5,687 nt of DNA, taken from Dehalococcoidia bacterium (GTDB lineage Bacteria; Chloroflexota; Dehalococcoidia; Tepidiformales; Tepidiformaceae). Positions 1-5,687 of the stretch are shown here, one piece after another (the stretch's first letter is position 1; each line of letters begins with the position of its first letter). The position numbers and the translations under genes are program-made. Location: positions 1 through 5,687 of the forward strand of contig VXRS01000026.1 of NCBI GenBank assembly GCA_009838385.1. Reading direction: 5' to 3'. The notes under the pieces are model-generated. The model was not told where the DNA came from. It worked only from the letters and a program-made list of their open reading frames with translations, and searched no databases.

Positions 1-428
1 AGCTTCTCGGCGCTCATGTTCTGGAAGGCGGAGACGACGCGGGCGTTGGGGAGGGCGGCAGCGGCTTCCTCCGCAGCGCTGTTGCCGTCGACATCGAGGG
101 CGACGGCGCCCGTTCCGCGGACGAACTCGAGGGGGGCGACGACGTCGCAGACGATGGCGCCGTCGAGGTTGCCGCCGATGGCCTCGAGGGTCGGGCCCTG
201 GCCGCTGTAGGGGAACGTGAGGAAGACGACATCGGCGCCTTCGACGGTGGCGGCGTTCTCGCCGCCGCTGACGGTGGCGCCAGGAACGGCCTCGGCGATC
301 TTGGCGGCTCCCTCCTCGCCCCGTTCGGTGGAGCGGGAGCCGATGGCGACGTGGTGGCCGGAGGCGGCGAAGCGGATGGCGAGGCCGAGGCCCTCGGGGC
401 CCGTCCCGCCGACGAATGCAAGTTTCAT
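1..428 (-). CDS. npdG: NADPH-dependent F420 reductase, N-terminal part (runs off left edge)
   Basis: This enzyme family transfers hydride between NADP(H) and coenzyme F420 in the cytoplasm, linking the two redox pools. Reading the minus strand from the ATG at 428-426 gives 142 residues with no stop before the window edge, so the C-terminal part lies outside. The N-terminus MKLAFVGGTGPEGLGLAIRF is the Rossmann dinucleotide-binding loop (GGTGPEG, residues 7-13) in the form typical of F420:NADP oxidoreductases. It is followed by IGSRS (29-33), where the Ser-Arg pair is expected to contact the NADP 2'-phosphate. Further family features are the ADVVFLTFPY stretch (65-74), CDVVAPLEF (94-102) and VVSAFQNMSAEKL near the edge. 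There is no Shine-Dalgarno motif before the ATG, and a -10-like TAGACT lies 8 nt upstream, so the mRNA may be leaderless. It is transcribed divergently from ftsH. A plain NADP-binding oxidoreductase of the same fold is the alternative, but the motif match favours npdG. Confidence 0.88.
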   Translation of the reverse strand, partial: MKLAFVGGTGPEGLGLAIRFAASGHHVAIGSRSTERGEEGAAKIAEAVPGATVSGGENAATVEGADVVFLTFPYSGQGPTLEAIGGNLDGAIVCDVVAPLEFVRGTGAVALDVDGNSAAEEAAAALPNARVVSAFQNMSAEK

Positions 429-436
429 GGCTGGGG

Positions 437-442
437 AGTCTA
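437..442 (-). promoter_or_regulatory. Candidate -10 box of npdG, leaderless type
   Basis: On the minus strand TAGACT is followed by 8 nt and then the npdG ATG. A transcription start at the usual distance from a -10 box would fall at or next to the A of the ATG, and no ribosome binding site is present. I see no convincing -35 box. The same hexamer occurs as the -10 of the rplU promoter in this window. Confidence 0.45.
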
Positions 443-504
443 GCGGAAGTCGGTGGAAGGGACGCGCGAGGCGCGGTAGGGTCCACCGGCAGGGCTTTCG
501 CCGG

Positions 505-521
505 GCCTTACGGGACAAGGC
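505..521. repeat. Inverted repeat in the -35 zone of the ftsH promoter
   Basis: GCCTT, a 7-nt spacer and AAGGC form a perfect inverted repeat centred about 20 nt upstream of the ftsH -10 box, where the -35 element should be. An adjoining inverted repeat, CCGGC-N9-GCCGG, spans 486-504. Either could be a repressor site or a chance palindrome in GC-rich DNA. It does not resemble CIRCE (TTAGCACTC-N9-GAGTGCTAA). Confidence 0.25.
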
Positions 522-529
522 GGTTGCTC

Positions 530-538
530 TGCTATACT
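530..538 (+). promoter_or_regulatory. Extended -10 promoter of ftsH
   Basis: TGC followed by TATACT matches an extended -10 element (TGn plus a hexamer with 5 of 6 consensus bases). It is an AT-rich island in very GC-rich DNA. The best -35 candidate, TTACGG at 508-513, is weak and 19 nt away, which fits an extended -10 promoter that needs little -35 contact. The predicted leader to the TTG start is roughly 55 nt. Confidence 0.6.
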
Positions 539-586
539 CGATTCCGAGAGCAAGAAACACTTTCTCTGAGCGGCCTCCTTGCCGCC

Positions 587-591
587 AGGAG
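587..591 (+). promoter_or_regulatory. Ribosome binding site that decides the ftsH start
   Basis: AGGAG lies 8 nt upstream of the TTG at 600-602, a good Shine-Dalgarno distance. The alternative TTG at 579 lies upstream of it, and the ATG at 615 is too far downstream (23 nt) and lacks its own site. Confidence 0.65.
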
Positions 592-599
592 TTCCCATT

Positions 600-2606
<2,007 letters not shown>

Positions 2607-2631
2607 CCCCTCGGCACGGGCGCAGGAACGA

Positions 2632-2739
2632 ATGAGCGACGACGACGAGCCTCGACGGTGCACCGCCTGCGGCACGGAACTCGATGAAGGCGCCAACAGC
2701 GAGCTGTGCGTGGACTGCATCATCGCGTCGGAGGGTTAG
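2632..2739 (+). CDS. Putative 35-residue zinc-ribbon protein
   Basis: This short open reading frame starts with ATG 25 nt after the ftsH stop and ends at TAG 2737-2739. It contains two CxxC pairs, CTAC (10-13) and CVDC (26-29), separated by 12 residues. That is the arrangement of a minimal four-cysteine zinc ribbon or zinc knuckle. An acidic N-terminus (MSDDDE) precedes the first knuckle. A purine-rich AGGA (2623-2626) sits 5 nt before the ATG as a plausible ribosome binding site. Third-position G/C is high (29 of 35 codons), matching the neighbouring real genes. It probably shares the ftsH transcript. I do not recognise a named family. Role unknown: possibly a nucleic-acid or protein adaptor, or a metal sensor. 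The small size means a chance open frame cannot be excluded, but the ordered cysteines argue against it. Confidence 0.65.
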   Translation: MSDDDEPRRCTACGTELDEGANSELCVDCIIASEG

Positions 2740-2746
2740 GGCGGCG

Positions 2747-2774
2747 TTGACCCTACGGGGGGCCTTCCTAGACT
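2747..2774 (+). promoter_or_regulatory. Sigma70-type promoter of the rplU-rpmA-rpmE cluster
   Basis: The -35 box TTGACC (2747-2752, 5 of 6 consensus) is separated by 16 nt from a -10 box TAGACT (2769-2774, 4 of 6). This predicts a leader of about 34 nt before the rplU GTG. The promoter begins 7 nt after the stop of the small zinc-ribbon gene. An inverted repeat TAGGG-N9-CCCTA (2737-2755) surrounds the -35 box and might be an operator. Confidence 0.6.
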
Positions 2775-2803
2775 GAACTTTCCCCCGTCAGAGCGGGAGC
2801 AAG

Positions 2804-2808
2804 CGGAG
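2804..2808 (+). promoter_or_regulatory. Ribosome binding site of rplU
   Basis: CGGAG lies 6 nt before the GTG at 2815 and supports that non-ATG codon as the start. No in-frame ATG near the bL21 N-terminus would serve instead. Confidence 0.55.
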
Positions 2809-2814
2809 CAACCA

Positions 2815-3126
2815 GTGCAGGCGATCGTGCGGGCCGGCGGACATCAATTCATGCTCACGGAAGGGCAGGAGTTCGACGTGGGCACCCTTGATGGCGAGCC
2901 CGGCGACACCATCGACTTCGACGTGCTGCTGCTGATCGACGGCATGGACGTCGAGGTCGGCGAGCCGACGGTCCCGGGGGCCTCGCTGCGAGCGCGCATC
3001 GCGCAGCACGGCAAAGGCCCAAAGCTGCGCTTCATGAAGTACAAGAACAAGGTGCGCTACCGGCGCACGCTCGGGCACCGGCAGCCCGTCACGCGGCTCA
3101 TCGTCGAGTCGATCACGAAGGGGTAG
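2815..3126 (+). CDS. rplU: 50S ribosomal protein bL21
   Basis: bL21 binds 23S rRNA in the large subunit. The 103-residue product equals the usual bacterial length. The N-terminus QAIVRAGGHQFMLTEGQ matches the conserved bL21 opening (AIV-x-x-GGKQ-type). The C-terminal block KGPKLRFMKYKNKVRYRRT, followed by GHRQPVTR, is the diagnostic rRNA-binding region. Translation begins at GTG, placed by the ribosome binding site and by the family N-terminus. It is the first gene of the cluster with rpmA, which follows after 3 nt. Confidence 0.97.
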   Translation: MQAIVRAGGHQFMLTEGQEFDVGTLDGEPGDTIDFDVLLLIDGMDVEVGEPTVPGASLRARIAQHGKGPKLRFMKYKNKVRYRRTLGHRQPVTRLIVESITKG

Positions 3127-3129
3127 GCC

Positions 3130-3399
3130 ATGGCGCACAAGAAGGGCTTGGGCAGCACCAAGAACGGCCGCGACAGCAACAGCCAGCGGCTGGGCGTGAA
3201 GCGCTACGACGGCGAGTACGTGACGCCGGGGACGATCATCCTGCGGCAGCGCGGCACCCGCTTCCATCCGGGTGAGAATGTGGGACTGGGCCGCGACCAC
3301 ACCATCTACGCGAAGGTGGAGGGCAGAGTGAAGTTCAGCCCCCACGCCAAGGGACGCCGCAAGCGCGTGAGCGTGCTCGTGCCGGCGGGCCAGGAGTAG
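3130..3399 (+). CDS. rpmA: 50S ribosomal protein bL27
   Basis: bL27 reaches with its N-terminal arm to the peptidyl transferase centre and stabilises tRNA there. The 89-residue product starts directly with [20 protein letters not shown], the classic family sequence, so it lacks the cleaved N-terminal extension found in Firmicutes and needs no processing protease. Further conserved stretches are [24 protein letters not shown] and [11 protein letters not shown] purine-rich AAGGGG overlapping the end of rplU lies 6 nt before the ATG. Spacing to rplU is 3 nt and to rpmE 4 nt, which indicates co-transcription. Confidence 0.98.
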   Translation: MAHKKGLGSTKNGRDSNSQRLGVKRYDGEYVTPGTIILRQRGTRFHPGENVGLGRDHTIYAKVEGRVKFSPHAKGRRKRVSVLVPAGQE

Positions 3400-3403
3400 C
3401 GCG

Positions 3404-3613
3404 GTGAAGGCCGAGATTCATCCCGAGTACGTAGACGCCGTCATCACCTGTTCGTGCGGCCACCGCGTCGAGACCCGCGCCACGAAAGAGCAGATGCACA
3501 TCGACGTGTGCAGCGAGTGCCACCCGTTCTTCACGGGCGAGCAGCGCATCGTCGACACGGCGGGCCGGGTTGAGCGCTTCCAGCGCCGCTACTCCCTCGG
3601 CGACCCCTCGTAG
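3404..3613 (+). CDS. rpmE: 50S ribosomal protein bL31, zinc-binding form
   Basis: bL31 bridges the central protuberance of the 50S subunit and the head of the 30S subunit. The 69-residue product opens MKAEIHPEY and carries the zinc ligands C16, C18 (CSC) and C36, C39 (CSEC), so it is the C+ type. C- paralogues lacking cysteines typically replace it under zinc starvation. HPFFTG (40-45) and the basic stretch RVERFQRRY are also typical. The GTG start is supported by AGGAG at 3392-3396, which overlaps the end of rpmA and lies 7 nt upstream. The 4-nt gap to rpmA suggests a single transcript. Finding rpmE right after rplU-rpmA is less usual, because obg often occupies this place. Confidence 0.97.
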   Translation: MKAEIHPEYVDAVITCSCGHRVETRATKEQMHIDVCSECHPFFTGEQRIVDTAGRVERFQRRYSLGDPS

Positions 3614-3621
3614 AGCGGCAC

Positions 3622-3640
3622 CTCCCCACCGGGCCGGGAG
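3622..3640. other. Stem-loop in the rpmE-DUF1385 gap
   Basis: CTCCC, a 9-nt loop and GGGAG can form a 5-bp hairpin just after rpmE in the 81-nt gap (3614-3694). No T-run follows, so it is not a standard intrinsic terminator. It could slow transcription or protect the 3' end of the ribosomal-protein mRNA, or it could be chance. Confidence 0.25.
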
Positions 3641-3694
3641 TGATGCGGCCACGCGCTGCGAACGGCCACACCCGAGGCGGAGGCTGATCACCCG

Positions 3695-4639
3695 ATGAGC
3701 GCCGCTCCCCAGCGTCCGGACGTGTACTACGGCGGCCAGGCCGTAATCGAGGGCGTGATGATCCGCGCGCCACGACACATGGCCGTGGCCGTTCGCCACC
3801 CCAGCGGCGAGATCGTGCGGCACTCGGAGGAGCTGACCGGCTTCACGACGGGACGGCTGCGTCAGATCCCGCTGGTGCGCGGGGCAGTCGTGCTGTGGGA
3901 GACGCTCTCGCTGGGGCTGCGCGCCATCAACTATTCCTCGCGCATCGCCCTTGATGAGCCGGCTGAGGACGACGGGCAGGCGACAGGCGCCGCGTCGCTG
4001 CCGGACGAAGAGGAGCCGCTGACCGACGCGGCGATGTGGTTCTCGATGGCGATCGGGATCATCTTCGCAATCGCCATCTTCTTCGTGGGGCCGGTGCTAC
4101 TCGCGAACTTCCTCGAGTCGCAGGGGATCGCGCGGGCGGGGGTGGTCGCGATCGAGGCGGCGGTGCGGCTGGTGCTGTTCGTGGCCTACATCGCCCTGAT
4201 CGGGCTGATGCCCGACATCCGGCGGGTGTTCCAGTACCACGGCGCCGAGCACATGACGATCCACGCCTACGAGGCGTCGCGACCGTTGGAAGTCGCCGAC
4301 GTCCGGGCATTCCCGAAGGAACACACGCGCTGCGGGACGAGCTTCCTCGTGGTCGTCATCATGATCGCGCTGGCGGCCTTCCTCGCGTTCGACCTGCTGG
4401 TGGACCAGGGCATCGTCGTTCGCATCCTCTCGCGGGTGGTGCTGCTGCCGCCGATCGCGGGGATCAGCTACGAGGTGCTGCGCTTCGGGGCGCGCTTCGA
4501 GTCGAATGCGCTCGTGCGTGCCATGTTCGCGCCGAACATCGCGCTGCAGGCGCTCACGACGCGGGTCCCGGAGGACGACCAGATCGAGGTCGCGATCGCG
4601 GCCTTCGAAACGGCAGTGGAATCCGCGGCCGAGGACTAG
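3695..4639 (+). CDS. DUF1385 (YqhQ-like) membrane protein
   Basis: This family is widespread in Firmicutes, Actinobacteria and Chloroflexota, but I know of no firmly established biochemical role. The 314-residue product shows the family signature YYGGQAVIEGVMIRAP (11-26) and the central FQYHGAEHMTIHAYE (179-193). It also has HTRCGTSFL (210-218), with conserved His, Glu and Cys that could bind metal. Hydrophobic segments at about 112-138, 150-172, 214-236 and 241-258 suggest four membrane helices, with a long N-terminal cytosolic region and a short C-terminal tail ending after PEDDQIEVAIAAFE. An acidic linker (87-111) precedes the first helix. GGAGG at 3679-3683 lies 11 nt before the ATG, slightly far but usable. 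It follows rpmE by 81 nt. The rpmE-DUF1385 pairing is one I recall from Chloroflexota and Firmicutes, usually with prfA next; prfA is absent here. Confidence 0.92.
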   Translation: MSAAPQRPDVYYGGQAVIEGVMIRAPRHMAVAVRHPSGEIVRHSEELTGFTTGRLRQIPLVRGAVVLWETLSLGLRAINYSSRIALDEPAEDDGQATGAASLPDEEEPLTDAAMWFSMAIGIIFAIAIFFVGPVLLANFLESQGIARAGVVAIEAAVRLVLFVAYIALIGLMPDIRRVFQYHGAEHMTIHAYEASRPLEVADVRAFPKEHTRCGTSFLVVVIMIALAAFLAFDLLVDQGIVVRILSRVVLLPPIAGISYEVLRFGARFESNALVRAMFAPNIALQALTTRVPEDDQIEVAIAAFETAVESAAED

Positions 4640-4675
4640 CGGCCGCACCTTCTGGCGCGCACGGGTGGCGATCCG

Positions 4676-4681
4676 TACTGT
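4676..4681 (+). promoter_or_regulatory. Candidate -10 box just before the MBL gene
   Basis: TACTGT fits the loose TAnnnT pattern and ends 6 nt before the ATG at 4688. No Shine-Dalgarno sequence is visible in the 48-nt gap after the DUF1385 gene. This arrangement would give a leaderless mRNA. No good -35 is seen, so the call is weak. Confidence 0.25.
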
Positions 4682-4687
4682 TGCGCC

Positions 4688-5545
4688 ATGGCGGCGGCAA
4701 CCTACCGGACAGGCGAATTCGACATTGCGGTCGTCTCCGACGGGCACATCAAGCTCGACGGCGGGGCGATCTTCGGGTTGGTGCCGCGCATCCTCTGGGA
4801 GCCCGTGGTGGGCAGCGAGAACATCGACGAGCAGCATCGCATTCCGCTTGCGCTCAACTGCATGCTGGTGCGCCGGGGCGACAACGTCGTGCTGGTCGAG
4901 ACGGGTATGGGGACGAAGTACACGGAGCGGGAGCGGGAGCGCATCTGGCCGGGTGAGTACGGCATGCTGCTCGACGAGCTGGCGACGATCGGCGTCGCGC
5001 CCGGCGACGTGACCCATGTGGTCAACACGCACCTGCACACGGACCACTGCGGCTGGAACACGCTCGAACGCGACGGAGAGGTAACGCCGACGTTCCCGAA
5101 CGCGCGCTATTTCATCCAGGAGGGCGAGTACGAGGCGGCGATGCACCCGAACGACCGGACTCGGGCGACGTACCTGGCCCCGAACTTCGAGCCGCTGGAG
5201 CGGACGGGCCAGCTTGAGTTGGTGGCCGGGGAGCGCGAGATCCTGCCGGGCATCACCTTCCTGCCGACGCCGGGGCACACCGCCGACCACGCCTCGGTCG
5301 TGCTGAACTCGAGCGGGGAAACGGCCATCTATACGGGCGACCTCGTGCACCACGCCGTCCAGGCAGAGCGCCCGGCATGGATCGCGGCGTTCGACATCCT
5401 GCCCGTGGTCTCGCTGGAGACGAAGAAGCGCCTGATGGAGCGCGCCGTTCGCGAGAACGCGCTGTTGGTCTGCGTGCACAACGCGTTCCCGGGGGTGGGG
5501 CGCCTGACCGAGGTCGACGGGCGACGGCGCTTCGTCGAGGAGTGA
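4688..5545 (+). CDS. Metallo-beta-lactamase-fold hydrolase
   Basis: This is a cytosolic zinc-type hydrolase of the MBL superfamily, 285 residues with no signal peptide. The metal motif THLHTDHCGW supplies H115, H117, D119 and H120. Further ligands are H197 in TPGHTADH, D218 in YTGDLVHH and probably H264 in CVHNAFPG, so both metal sites look intact. The general plan resembles AHL-lactonase-like and related uncharacterised MBL hydrolases: an N-terminal strand FDIAVVSDGHIKLDGGAIFG, then LNCMLVRRGDNVVLVETGMG (56-75). The substrate could be a lactone, ester or thioester; the sequence does not decide. True beta-lactamase activity is unlikely given the missing secretion signal. The ATG at 4688 fits the family N-terminus. 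The TGA stop overlaps the GTG of the next gene by 4 nt, so the two are probably translationally coupled. Confidence 0.93.
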   Translation: MAAATYRTGEFDIAVVSDGHIKLDGGAIFGLVPRILWEPVVGSENIDEQHRIPLALNCMLVRRGDNVVLVETGMGTKYTERERERIWPGEYGMLLDELATIGVAPGDVTHVVNTHLHTDHCGWNTLERDGEVTPTFPNARYFIQEGEYEAAMHPNDRTRATYLAPNFEPLERTGQLELVAGEREILPGITFLPTPGHTADHASVVLNSSGETAIYTGDLVHHAVQAERPAWIAAFDILPVVSLETKKRLMERAVRENALLVCVHNAFPGVGRLTEVDGRRRFVEE

Positions 5546-5687
5546 CGGAAGCAGGCATCAACCGGCTGGCCCTGCACGCGGTCCACGAGGCGCTGGGCGC
5601 GACGTTCCGGATGCGTGGCGGCTGGCGCCTTCCCGAGAGCTACGGCGACGGCGAGGACGAGTACGCGCGGCTGCGGTCGAGCGCCGT
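5542..5687 (+). CDS. GcvT-family (aminomethyltransferase-like) protein, N-terminal fragment
   Basis: The open frame begins with GTG at 5542, overlapping the TGA of the MBL gene in GTGA, and runs to the window edge without a stop, giving 48 full residues. The stretch LALHAVHEALGATFRMRGGW, followed by RLPESYGDGEDEYARLRSSA, follows the N-terminus of glycine cleavage T proteins and folate-binding relatives (LH-x-x-H-x-x-LGA, then GGW-x-x-P-x-x-Y, then the E-x-x-x-x-R region before the DLS motif). Such proteins transfer or bind one-carbon units on tetrahydrofolate. No gcvH or gcvP is visible, so it may be a stand-alone GcvT/YgfZ/demethylase-type member rather than gcvT proper. The C-terminal part is needed to decide. 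GAGGA immediately before the start may help re-initiation. Confidence 0.75.
   Translation, partial: MTEAGINRLALHAVHEALGATFRMRGGWRLPESYGDGEDEYARLRSSA

Noticed and set aside
579..599. TTG at 579 as the start of ftsH
   Set aside because: It lies upstream of the AGGAG site, would add seven residues (MPPGVPI) with no family support, and has no ribosome binding site of its own.
2782..2814. Ribosomal-protein leader RNA structure ahead of rplU
   Set aside because: The predicted leader is only about 34 nt, and I see no stable conserved-looking fold in it.
3622..3640. Intrinsic terminator after rpmE
   Set aside because: The hairpin is only 5 bp with a 9-nt loop and has no T-run after it. It is kept only as a low-confidence stem-loop.
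4639..4646. GCGGCCGC palindrome after the DUF1385 stop
   Set aside because: An 8-bp GC-only palindrome is expected by chance in DNA of this composition and forms no useful stem-loop.
4097..5479. A 460-codon open frame on the minus strand opposite the DUF1385 and MBL genes
   Set aside because: Its product is rich in His, Arg, Asp and Val in the pattern of a codon-position shadow of GC-rich genes. It shows no domain, and it lies opposite two genes with clear family motifs.

Overview
This is a compact, GC-rich bacterial chromosomal segment. Most of it is conserved housekeeping. The combination of a coenzyme F420 reductase, an ftsH that probably starts with TTG, an rplU-rpmA-rpmE cluster and a DUF1385 gene right after rpmE suggests Chloroflexota (perhaps the Dehalococcoidia/SAR202/Tepidiformia side). 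That placement comes from remembered family and gene-order patterns, not from a tree. I see no IS elements, integrases, CRISPR, tRNA or rRNA.

Layout. The left edge (1-428, minus strand) holds the N-terminal part of an NADPH-dependent F420 reductase (npdG). A 171-bp divergent intergenic region (429-599) carries a -10 box close to the npdG ATG, which suggests a leaderless mRNA. It also carries a good extended -10 promoter for ftsH, with a small inverted repeat in the -35 zone. The ftsH gene (600-2606) encodes a complete membrane-bound AAA+ zinc protease with all catalytic motifs. A 35-residue open reading frame (2632-2739) with two CxxC pairs follows it and looks like a real miniature zinc-ribbon gene.

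A sigma70-type promoter (2747-2774) then drives the ribosomal protein cluster rplU (bL21), rpmA (bL27) and rpmE (bL31, zinc-binding form), packed within 3-4 nt of each other. After an 81-nt gap comes a DUF1385/YqhQ-like membrane protein (3695-4639). After a further 48 nt comes a metallo-beta-lactamase-fold hydrolase (4688-5545), whose stop codon overlaps the GTG start of a GcvT-family (aminomethyltransferase-like) gene cut off by the right edge.

How the genes relate. ftsH provides membrane and cytosolic protein quality control. The three ribosomal proteins belong to the 50S subunit. npdG links the NADP and F420 redox pools. The MBL hydrolase and GcvT-like protein are probably translationally coupled, so they may act on related small molecules, but the substrate cannot be read from the sequence. 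I found no clear new multi-gene system. The most interesting items are the tiny zinc-ribbon gene, the MBL-GcvT coupling, the leaderless-type starts and the palindromes at promoters.
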